Source: Lentisphaeria bacterium (GTDB lineage Bacteria; Verrucomicrobiota; Lentisphaeria; Victivallales; UBA1829). Taken from it: DNA of 50,755 nucleotides. The stretch lies in assembly GCA_017456805.1 (NCBI GenBank), contig JAFTIQ010000016.1:1-50755 (forward strand), read 5' to 3'. A model generated the notes under the pieces. It saw nothing but the letters and a program-made list of their open reading frames with translations. It had not been told where the DNA came from and did no database searches. The position numbers were made by a program, and so were the translations under genes. Each line of letters opens with the position of its first letter. Within the stretch, counting starts at the first letter, position 1. This document shows, one piece after another, positions 9,612 to 16,724 of this stretch.

Positions 9612-9639
9612 AATATACAGTTTTCTTCCAAAAAATCAA
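9612..9639 (-). promoter_or_regulatory. mutS promoter
   Basis: On the minus strand TTGATT and TATATT are separated by exactly 16 bp, about 50 bp before the mutS ATG. Confidence 0.65.
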
Positions 9640-9711
9640 GGCTGAGGGCGATTTTTCTGGGCTTCAACGGAAAAAAAAGGAGAAAAAAACAGTTTTTATC
9701 TTTTTTTGTTC

Positions 9712-9740
9712 TTGAAATAGCTGAAATTTAATAGTATATT
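9712..9740 (+). promoter_or_regulatory. Promoter of the AIM24 gene
   Basis: TTGAAA (9712-9717) and TATATT (9735-9740) are separated by 17 bp. An 80-base leader follows, containing the small hairpin AAGAA/TTCTT and a run of eight T. Confidence 0.65.
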
Positions 9741-9826
9741 CGTTTCGAGTGATAGAGGGGAGTATCAAGAATATCGCTTCTTTATCGTTTTTTTTATCAT
9801 TATTTTTCTATGAAAGGAGAAAGAAA

Positions 9827-10897
9827 ATGTTTTGTCCAAATTGTGGAAATCAGATCCCTGATGGGAGTATTTGTCCGAGATGTAATCCGATGCCGCAGGC
9901 AGTACCTCCGCAGTTTCAGCAGGCTGCACCTCCGCCGCAATATCAGCAAGTTCCGCCCCAGAGTTTAAGCGGTGCAGTCCCTCCCCCTCCTCCTCCGCCG
10001 CCGTCTGCACTTCCCTCCGGTGGGTATAAAGTCAACAATGTGCTCAACAATGCGAATTTCAAACTTCTGGAAAGTGTTGGCTGCTTCTCTGTTTATGAAC
10101 ATCAGAAAGATTTGAGTACCAGTGCAAATCTGGCGATTGTTTCCTACTTTATGCAGGAAATGAATGTCCGGAAGCGTCAGGTTCTTGCTCAGTTGAATGG
10201 CAATACGATTAAGATGCAGGCAGGTGCGCTCCAGTGGCTGTGCGGTAATGTTGAAAGTGAAACCGGTTTGGGATCCGGAGCGAAAGCGATTGGCGGATTC
10301 CTGAAGGGCATGGTCAAAGGAATGGTTACCGGGGAAAGCACAGTCAAACCTCTTTACAGCGGTTATGGATTTGTGATGCTGGAACCCACATACAAGTATA
10401 TTCTTGTGGAAGATATCTCCAAGTGGGGTCCCGCCGGGATCGTGCTGCAGGATGGACTTTTCCTTGCTTGCGATGCCACGCTGCAGGAACAGGTTGTCAG
10501 CCGCAAGACTCTTTCCTCTCTGGCTGCGGGCGAAGGACTTTTCAACCTCTGTCTTTCCGGAAACGGTGTTGCTGTTTTTGAAAGCCCTGTTCCCAGAGAA
10601 GAATTGATTGAAATCGAATTGAATAACAGCGTTCTCAAGATTGATGGAAATATGGCGATCGCCTGGTCCAACACTTTGGAACTGACAGTGGAACGTTCTT
10701 CCAAGAGTCTGATCGGTTCCATGGTCAATAAGGAAGGGTTGCTGAACGTTTACCGCGGTACCGGAAAAGTCTGGATGACTCCGACGGTTGCCGGTACTCT
10801 GATGGAAGGCGGTGAGCCTCCTGCTGAATCCGCATCATCCGGCGGAAGTGCAAACAAGAGCGTGATTGGCGGAGTTCTGGATATTCTTTCCGACTGA
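9827..10897 (+). CDS. AIM24 family protein with N-terminal zinc ribbon
   Basis: The 356-residue protein starts at the ATG at 9827, which has AAAGGAGA upstream. Residues 3-19 form a zinc-ribbon pattern (CPNC ... CPRC). A linker rich in Pro and Gln (about residues 20-65) follows, including a run of prolines. The remainder matches the AIM24 beta-barrel family, known in yeast as a mitochondrial biogenesis factor and in bacteria as an uncharacterised TRAP-like fold. Glycine-rich turns such as GFLKGMVKGMVTGES fit that fold. There is no signal peptide or membrane segment, so it is likely cytoplasmic. It is monocistronic with its own promoter and terminator. The function is unknown. Confidence 0.82.
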   Translation: MFCPNCGNQIPDGSICPRCNPMPQAVPPQFQQAAPPPQYQQVPPQSLSGAVPPPPPPPPSALPSGGYKVNNVLNNANFKLLESVGCFSVYEHQKDLSTSANLAIVSYFMQEMNVRKRQVLAQLNGNTIKMQAGALQWLCGNVESETGLGSGAKAIGGFLKGMVKGMVTGESTVKPLYSGYGFVMLEPTYKYILVEDISKWGPAGIVLQDGLFLACDATLQEQVVSRKTLSSLAAGEGLFNLCLSGNGVAVFESPVPREELIEIELNNSVLKIDGNMAIAWSNTLELTVERSSKSLIGSMVNKEGLLNVYRGTGKVWMTPTVAGTLMEGGEPPAESASSGGSANKSVIGGVLDILSD

Positions 10898-10923
10898 TCC
10901 GGAATCACGTTTTTCAAAAAGAG

Positions 10924-10964
10924 CTGCCGCAGAACTGATTTTTCAGCGCTGCGGCAGTTTTTTT
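10924..10964 (+). terminator. Intrinsic terminator after the AIM24 gene
   Basis: CTGCCGCAG (10924-10932) pairs with CTGCGGCAG (10949-10957), followed by seven T. An A-run on the left side would also serve the convergent gene on the minus strand. Confidence 0.88.
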
Positions 10965-10977
10965 GATCCGGAACGGT

Positions 10978-11598
10978 TTATTGTTCAGAGCGTTCCGCAT
11001 TTTTTCTGTTGAGGATCGTATAGAGAGCCACGGTAAAGATCGCACCGAGTCCATCGCAGAGAATATCTTTCTGAGCATCCCAGAGATCATCCTGCGTTCC
11101 GAGGAATGCGATTCCCACATCTTTTGCTGCGATTTCCACATAAAGCCATTCAGCGACTTCAAACAGTCCTGCGATGCCGAAGATACCCATGACAACAAGA
11201 AACGCGGTCAGAAAACGTCCTTTTATCAACTTTTTCTGTTCGTTGTATTCCATCACCGGATAGGCGAAGAAACCAACCATGAAGTGTCCGACACGGTCAA
11301 AATTGTTCCGTTGGAATCCGAACAATTCTGTAATAAAATCAAAGGGGACCGCGCCGAAGGTGTAATGTCCGCCGATGGTTTGGCAGGTAAGCGCGATCAG
11401 CATGAGGGTGTAGGAAGTATTCGAAAACCTGATCCCTTTCCGGTAAAGAATGAACAGAATGAGGACGGTAACTGATGCGATCAGATTTTCTGTGATCCAA
11501 ATACTCATTTTGCTCGGATGAATGGCAAAAAACACGAATTCGACAAGATAAATCAGGAGGCAAATCCCCGGAAATACAGATTCTTTTTTGAAACTCAT
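10978..11598 (-). CDS. YjdF-like (DUF2238) inner-membrane protein
   Basis: The 206-residue protein has about six hydrophobic segments and family-like segments such as NNFDRVGHFMVGFFAYPV and EVAEWLYVE, plus the acidic DDLWDAQKDILCDGLGA near the C-terminus. This agrees with E. coli YjdF (about 209 residues), an inner-membrane protein of unknown function. The start at 11598 (MSFKKES) has GGGAG five bases upstream. Longer starts are possible but less supported. It is expressed alone and converges on the AIM24 gene. Confidence 0.82.
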   Translation of the reverse strand: MSFKKESVFPGICLLIYLVEFVFFAIHPSKMSIWITENLIASVTVLILFILYRKGIRFSNTSYTLMLIALTCQTIGGHYTFGAVPFDFITELFGFQRNNFDRVGHFMVGFFAYPVMEYNEQKKLIKGRFLTAFLVVMGIFGIAGLFEVAEWLYVEIAAKDVGIAFLGTQDDLWDAQKDILCDGLGAIFTVALYTILNRKNAERSEQ

Positions 11599-11629
11599 TT
11601 TTTCTCCCATAGAAACAGTGACTGTTTGA

Positions 11630-11658
11630 AATATATGCTTGCGGCAATCAAAAATCAA
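11630..11658 (-). promoter_or_regulatory. Promoter of the YjdF-like gene
   Basis: On the minus strand TTGATT and TATATT are separated by 17 bp, just upstream of the gene. It is divergent from the MFS transporter promoter. Confidence 0.6.
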
Positions 11659-11712
11659 ATAATGATACGAAAAAGATGAAATATTTTGCAGTATTTTTTG
11701 GAATGAGACCTG

Positions 11713-11740
11713 TTGAAAAATAAAAAAAAAGCAGTATATT
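11713..11740 (+). promoter_or_regulatory. Promoter of the MFS transporter gene
   Basis: TTGAAA and TATATT are separated by an A-rich 16-bp spacer, 32 bp before the start codon. Confidence 0.65.
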
Positions 11741-11771
11741 GAGGCAAATTCAAAATCAAGGATCCAGAATT

Positions 11772-12998
11772 ATGTTAAATTTCAAAACCATATTCCGTCC
11801 TCATTCCGGCGCAGGGGCTTTTTTCTTCAGTATTCTCCTCTGGGGGATCGGTGTCGGCTGTTTTGCGGCTGCACTGAATAATTATCTTTCTGAAATACAT
11901 CACATGGACAGTGTGGAGCGAGGCTGGCTGGAGTTTTTCCGGGAACTTCCCGGGCTTGCCCTGGTGTTTCTTCTTGCGCTGCTTCATAAGGTGAGCGACT
12001 GGAAAGTCATGCGGCTTGGGACGCTGATTTCCATGATTGGTGCGGCTTTGCTGCTGATTCCGGCGGATAAGATAGCGATTGTTGCATTTATTATGATTTG
12101 GAGCATGGGGGAACATCTTGTGATGCCGATCCGGTCAGGGATAGCCATGCAGGTTGCGAATCAGGGATATGCCGGACAGTCACTTGGTTTTCTGACAAGT
12201 ATTATGAATTTCGGAGCGGTTGCGGGCAGTCTGGCAGTTGCCGGGATCTTTTATGCGGGAACTGTATGGTTCGGACAGTCGGAGGAGGTGCTGTTTCAAG
12301 TTCTCTGGGGTGTTATCATCCTTCTGATGGCAGCCAGTATTATCAGCACATTTACGAAAGAGGCGCCCATGCTTCCCTCCAAGCGACCGCGTCTTTATTT
12401 TCACCGGAAATTCACAAAATTTTATGCGCTTGAACTTTTTTACGGGGCACGGAAGCAGATTTTTCTGACGTTTGCTCCTTATGTTCTGATCCGGGAATAT
12501 GAATTTTCGACTGCCTCCATGGCGTTTCTGATGGGAGTTTGTGCATTTCTCAATATTTTTGCTGCACCTGCTATCGGGAAGCTGACGGACAAATGGGGAT
12601 ACCGTAATACGATGATCTGGGATACCGTGATTCTGTTCTTTGTGTGTCTGCTTTATGGATTTTCCGGGAAATGGTTTGCGCAGAGCATTGCTTTCTGGGT
12701 GGTCTGCCTGAACTTTGTTCTGGATGCAGTGCTCAGTACCACTTCTCTTGCAACAAATATCTATGTCCGGGAATTGGCTGATTCACAGGATGAACTGACC
12801 TCCACGCTGTCTACGGGGATTTCCATCAACCATTTGATTGCAATTATTTCTGCTCCGCTGGGAGGCTGGATCTGGATCCGGTTCGGAGTGGAATATCTCT
12901 TTACCTTTTCTGCAGTTATGGCAGTTTGCAATTCTCTTTTCGCCCTGACGATTCCGAAGCCGGGGACAGTCAAAGCGAAAAAAGAGCAACCGGTCTGA
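11772..12998 (+). CDS. Major facilitator superfamily transporter
   Basis: The 408-residue protein starts at the ATG at 11772, with AAGGA upstream. It has about twelve hydrophobic helices in two six-helix halves. The first half has the loop HKVSDWKVMRLG and the second has GKLTDKWGYRNTMIWD. Both resemble the MFS A-motif (GxLaDrxGxr) between helices 2-3 and 8-9. Substrate cannot be read from sequence. Sugar-related genes lie nearby, but it is monocistronic. It ends with Lys-rich residues at a strong hairpin. Confidence 0.88.
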   Translation: MLNFKTIFRPHSGAGAFFFSILLWGIGVGCFAAALNNYLSEIHHMDSVERGWLEFFRELPGLALVFLLALLHKVSDWKVMRLGTLISMIGAALLLIPADKIAIVAFIMIWSMGEHLVMPIRSGIAMQVANQGYAGQSLGFLTSIMNFGAVAGSLAVAGIFYAGTVWFGQSEEVLFQVLWGVIILLMAASIISTFTKEAPMLPSKRPRLYFHRKFTKFYALELFYGARKQIFLTFAPYVLIREYEFSTASMAFLMGVCAFLNIFAAPAIGKLTDKWGYRNTMIWDTVILFFVCLLYGFSGKWFAQSIAFWVVCLNFVLDAVLSTTSLATNIYVRELADSQDELTSTLSTGISINHLIAIISAPLGGWIWIRFGVEYLFTFSAVMAVCNSLFALTIPKPGTVKAKKEQPV

Positions 12999-13000
12999 TG

Positions 13001-13037
13001 AGGTAATTTCAAAAGTCCGGGACTTTTGAAATCACCT
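13001..13037. terminator. Long hairpin between convergent genes, probable bidirectional terminator
   Basis: AGGTAATTTCAAAAGTCC (13001-13018) is followed directly by its near-perfect reverse complement (13019-13037), giving an 18-bp stem with one mismatch and almost no loop. It starts within 5 bp of both stop codons. There is no T-run on either side, so classical intrinsic termination is uncertain. Confidence 0.6.
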
Positions 13038-13041
13038 CTGA

Positions 13042-13605
13042 TTATTGAGGAATTGCCGCGTAAAGCAGTGCGTAAATGATCACAGCGGCAGAGAACCATG
13101 CGGTTCTGCGGCGGATCGGACTGAAGTCTGTCATCAATGCAAAGATAGCGTAAATATAAAGAGCGCATCCGATGGCAAGTTTCCAGTAGAAATTGATTCC
13201 GGGGAAAAATTCGGAAAATTCCGTTGTGGGCAGGCTCAGCAGAACCAGCAGCGGAACAGGGAACAGACGGTAGAACATTTTCCATCCGAATACGATCCAG
13301 AGCACACTCCAGGCAAAGAGGGTTGCCCCGGGATAGAAGAGCATCATATTTCCTTTGAGGAATCCGAGAACCATAACGACAGCTGAGGGGATCGCGAGGG
13401 TGAGCCCGCCCTGCAAATCAGTGGAAATCCCTTCTTTGTATCTGCGCCAGACAAGGATCCCGCACAGAATAAATGCAACGCCCATAAAGACAGGATCTTT
13501 ATAATTTTCCGGATTTTCGCCCCAGGTATTGATCAAAACAGGAAACCGGTAGAGAAACGGAATAAATGCCAGCGTAAGGATCAGATATTTCCAGACGAGT
13601 TTCAT
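13042..13605 (-). CDS. Exosortase-like membrane protein, N-terminal half only
   Basis: This 187-residue integral membrane protein has about six hydrophobic segments. The region GVAFILCGILVWRRYKEG followed by a helix and FPVPLLVLLSLPTTEF resembles the N-terminal half of exosortases (helix, WRRR loop, then FLLFMIPLPE-like segment). The C-terminal catalytic part, with its Cys in an EACSG-type motif, Arg and His, is absent. Its ATG overlaps the stop of the upstream membrane protein gene by 4 bp, so the two are co-translated. The exosortase relation is inference by eye; a plain uncharacterised membrane protein is the alternative. Confidence 0.6.
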   Translation of the reverse strand: MKLVWKYLILTLAFIPFLYRFPVLINTWGENPENYKDPVFMGVAFILCGILVWRRYKEGISTDLQGGLTLAIPSAVVMVLGFLKGNMMLFYPGATLFAWSVLWIVFGWKMFYRLFPVPLLVLLSLPTTEFSEFFPGINFYWKLAIGCALYIYAIFALMTDFSPIRRRTAWFSAAVIIYALLYAAIPQ

Positions 13606-14396
13606 TTCTTTTCATCTCCTTCTTTTTTTGTCAGCGTGTTGACTGCATAAAGGAGTCCGGCGATGAATGCTGTTCCGAGGATCAGAGCGATCCCGAATGA
13701 GGACCAGGCTGTTGCAGTATCTGAAAAATCTCCCGGATTTGTTTGGATCAGAAGATACCGGAGAAGATCGCAGAAGAAATAGGCGATGAATGTAATGCAG
13801 TACATGGAGAACCGCTCATAAGCCGTTTTGCAGAGATAAACTGCAAGCGGAAACACGGCAAGAAGCATTGCCCACAGCAGAAGAGAAGAGTTGCTTAACG
13901 GAACAGCTTCCTGAATCGCTCTGGCAACATCCGGTTCATTGTTGGAGGCAAAGAAATAGATGTTCCGGAATGTACGGGACATCACATCTGACAGAATCAG
14001 ATTGATCTGTTTCAGGTTCGGTGCAACGCCGAGCAGCAGAACCAGCGGACCGGTCATTTTTACTGAGAAGATGATTCCTGCCGCATAAGAACTGACCGCC
14101 AGCATGATGAAGATCAGACTGATCTCCCGGACCGGACAGAAAAACAGAAGAAGTGTTCCGGCGATCAGTTCGAGCCATGCCGGAACGATTCCGGAGACCC
14201 GGTAGGAGCGATCCTCTTTGAAATGACACCAGATATGGAGAGCAAAGAGAACACTCAGCACCCATACCAGATAGAAGTCAATGTTCCGGAGCAGTTCTGC
14301 CGGGGCCAGAAGAAACGAGAATACAGCAGAAAACACCAGAACTGCTGCGGCAGTCGGATATTTTCTCAGTTTTGCGATCATGGAATGAAAATCCAT
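13602..14396 (-). CDS. Polytopic membrane protein, degenerate exosortase-like
   Basis: The 264-residue protein has seven to eight hydrophobic segments. The start at 14396 (MDFHSM) has GATGGG seven bases upstream. The C-terminal half shows the spacing of an exosortase: EAVPLSNSSLLL where EACSGIRSLL is expected, then DLLRYLLI resembling the NvlRi Arg motif, then WSSFGIAL where the His-x-x-x-Gly segment is expected. Arg is kept, while the Cys and His positions are changed. If the relation is real, it would be a catalytically dead homologue working with its downstream partner. No PEP-CTERM-type substrate is in the window. Confidence 0.55.
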   Translation of the reverse strand: MDFHSMIAKLRKYPTAAAVLVFSAVFSFLLAPAELLRNIDFYLVWVLSVLFALHIWCHFKEDRSYRVSGIVPAWLELIAGTLLLFFCPVREISLIFIMLAVSSYAAGIIFSVKMTGPLVLLLGVAPNLKQINLILSDVMSRTFRNIYFFASNNEPDVARAIQEAVPLSNSSLLLWAMLLAVFPLAVYLCKTAYERFSMYCITFIAYFFCDLLRYLLIQTNPGDFSDTATAWSSFGIALILGTAFIAGLLYAVNTLTKKEGDEKK

Positions 14397-14438
14397 ATTA
14401 TAACCCATCCTTTTATCGTTACAGGAGTCCATTTTCAG

Positions 14439-14477
14439 AAACAGATGCACCGGAAAACTGCCGCTGCATCTGTTTTT
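14439..14477 (-). promoter_or_regulatory. Leader hairpin upstream of the exosortase-like pair
   Basis: AACAGATGCA pairs with TGCATCTGTT across a 15-base loop, between the promoter and the start codon. Read on the minus strand the stem ends in TTT, so it could act as a weak attenuator. On the plus strand it ends in TTTTT, but no plus-strand gene precedes it. Confidence 0.4.
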
Positions 14478-14486
14478 CGTCAAGTA

Positions 14487-14514
14487 ATGTAACACCGTAT
14501 TTTAAAAAAATCAA
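14487..14514 (-). promoter_or_regulatory. Promoter of the exosortase-like operon
   Basis: On the minus strand TTGATT and TTACAT are separated by 16 bp, with GTG directly before the -10 box, as in the nhaC-type gene promoter. Confidence 0.55.
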
Positions 14515-14556
14515 TCCTTCTTTTTTACATAATCTCCAGATTTTCTTTATTTTTTA

Positions 14557-16713
14557 TCAGAGAAACTGTTCACAGTTTACGATTTTTTCCAGAAGATCAT
14601 TGAGGGTATAGTAGTAATGATTACTGGATTCGAAACCGATCCGGCTGTCCCGGCGCATGATGTCATAAAGGCGGAGCGTGTTTTCCAATTCTTTTCTTAC
14701 GGCATCTTTCACTCCTGCGGAGTCGCCGGCATCCCTGCTCCGGACGAACCGGATTTGCAGGTCTGTGCTGTACAAATGACAATATGCGCCCCAAGCCATT
14801 GTTTCAATTTCCCGGAAAAGTTCCTGTTCTTCCGGAAGGATCTGATCTTTGCACTCTTCCAGGATCTTCAGAGCCTCTCCCCATCCTTTGGAAACTTTCC
14901 GGAACTGTTCCGCAAAAGTTTCTTCCGGATAACAGGAGCGCCAGCGGGTCAAATCGTCATAGGGGAACCCGACCATTGTTGCTTTGCGTCCGGTATTTTG
15001 AGCGTGGAAGAGATTCATCGGACCGTAATGCGTGGGGCAGGTATAAGCTGTGATCACATCGAAGGGATAGTTCCGGAACGCTTCTCCGAACTGCCGCAGA
15101 GCTTTGCAGATCTTATCAGCGGTTTCCGGACGGAACTGACTGTGGACCAGTTCATCGGTTGTGCTGTGGATCAGGGCAAGATTCCCGCCGGGATATCCCC
15201 CATGTGTCCAGCTGAGCATGATTCCATCCACTCCGGCTTTTGCGAGCCTTCCGATATGTTCTTCGATGAGATAGGGGACTGGGATATAGGGGACTGAGGA
15301 GAGTTCCCAGGAGTTATTTGCCTGAATTTTAGCTGCGACTTTCAAGCCGCGTTTTTTTGCATAGCGGACCGCTTCGGCAGATTCTTCTGAAGGGCCGGGC
15401 TGGGAGATGGAATAGTCGAACACTACATTAGGCGTTCCGGCGATCGCAATGGATTTTCCCCATTCACTGATGGTAAGAAACCAGGTGTTTTCGGGGAGCT
15501 GATCGATCACTTTTTTCCGGAATTCTGCTTCATGGTCGAAATTCTTTTCCGCCCACGCCCAGTCTGACATCAGAAGTTTTGCTTCCGGTGCGGCGCGATG
15601 CATTCCCCGTTCTGCCGCCTGAGCGATTGCTCCGATGATTTCGGAACCGTGGATCTTGCTGCACAGCGGACAGCCCTCCACCTTATGCTGAGCATTGCAG
15701 TGAGTCACGTTTTCGGACATGGTAATGAGGAAGGATCCGGCAATGTCCGGGACCTGTTTGAAAATGGCATACATTGCTTCTTCCATCCAGGGGAGGACTT
15801 CTCCCTTGCTGGTGCAGTTGGCATATTGATGATTTGCCGGGTTGGAGAGCACGCCGCGCCAGCCGGGATTTTTCTCATAAAAGGCTTCGGTCATTCCGCG
15901 CGGTTCATTCAGATACAGATAGATCCCGATACCGTATTTTTTACAGCGTTCCACGATCCGGGCGAGGTTCTGCAATCTGGTTTCATAGCCTTTGGAGAAC
16001 TCTTCCGATCCTTTGACAGGATGCAGCAGGTAAAGGATCACATGGAACCAGATTCCATTGATTCCCTGGGCGGCATATTCTTTCAGAAGATTTTCGGGAA
16101 CGGGATCTCTTTCTTCAATATTCATCAGGAGATCCCCGCAGGTGGCGGCGTAAGAATGAACAAAGCGCAGAGAGAAAGGTCCTTCCTTTCCATTTGCCGG
16201 GAAGAAAGTCCGGTATTTTCCGCTGAATTCAAAGGGCTGTTCCAGATAGCCGTACTGTTCTGCCGGGATATATTTCTGCCAATTCTTCCGGAATATTTCT
16301 GTCGCAAACTGTTCTTCCGGGGTAAGAGGATGATATTCCACTTTGCCGCAATCGGGCTTCATATTTCCCAGTTTTCCCCAGAGAAAATCTTCTTCCCGGA
16401 GCGCTGACCGCATCTGTTCCGGAGTCCATTCCAGAATCTGAAGGAGCTGTTCATAGTTCAGCAGATGCCAGTTGTTCCGGATGATGGTCAGATATCCGAA
16501 CCGGACCCAGTCCGAGACGGGCGGCTGTTCTGCGGGTAATCCCAATTCTTTTGCTGCTGCGGAAAGATCGGATTCTTTACAGTTCAGGATTTTTGCCAGA
16601 CGTTTGAGGGGGACAACATTGTAATTTCTCCACAGGACAGCCTGCCATTTTGTTGGGAAATGGGAAAATTCCAGCGGGGGACAGCTGATATCAGGGACAT
16701 CGGGGATCAACAT
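14557..16713 (-). CDS. Glycoside-hydrolase-like protein with CxxC motif (paralogue 1)
   Basis: The 718-residue protein has no signal peptide. Residues 36-59 and 87-111 are two similar helical motifs (LKRLAKILNC... and YEQLLQILEW...). From about 165 a TIM-barrel-like region begins, with NGIW (219-222), YLYLNEPR (265-272), an M-S-E motif (332-334) and GCPLC (347-351). Later come WTHGGYPGGN (502-511) and YGPMNLFHAQN. The same blocks occur in the protein at 43888-46437. The CxxC cluster and E motif recall GH20/GH67-type and DUF4838 proteins, so a role in glycan breakdown is likely but the substrate is unknown. The ATG has GGAG upstream and lies 11 bp after uvrB. Confidence 0.75.
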   Translation of the reverse strand: MLIPDVPDISCPPLEFSHFPTKWQAVLWRNYNVVPLKRLAKILNCKESDLSAAAKELGLPAEQPPVSDWVRFGYLTIIRNNWHLLNYEQLLQILEWTPEQMRSALREEDFLWGKLGNMKPDCGKVEYHPLTPEEQFATEIFRKNWQKYIPAEQYGYLEQPFEFSGKYRTFFPANGKEGPFSLRFVHSYAATCGDLLMNIEERDPVPENLLKEYAAQGINGIWFHVILYLLHPVKGSEEFSKGYETRLQNLARIVERCKKYGIGIYLYLNEPRGMTEAFYEKNPGWRGVLSNPANHQYANCTSKGEVLPWMEEAMYAIFKQVPDIAGSFLITMSENVTHCNAQHKVEGCPLCSKIHGSEIIGAIAQAAERGMHRAAPEAKLLMSDWAWAEKNFDHEAEFRKKVIDQLPENTWFLTISEWGKSIAIAGTPNVVFDYSISQPGPSEESAEAVRYAKKRGLKVAAKIQANNSWELSSVPYIPVPYLIEEHIGRLAKAGVDGIMLSWTHGGYPGGNLALIHSTTDELVHSQFRPETADKICKALRQFGEAFRNYPFDVITAYTCPTHYGPMNLFHAQNTGRKATMVGFPYDDLTRWRSCYPEETFAEQFRKVSKGWGEALKILEECKDQILPEEQELFREIETMAWGAYCHLYSTDLQIRFVRSRDAGDSAGVKDAVRKELENTLRLYDIMRRDSRIGFESSNHYYYTLNDLLEKIVNCEQFL

Positions 16714-16724
16714 GTTTATTCTCC

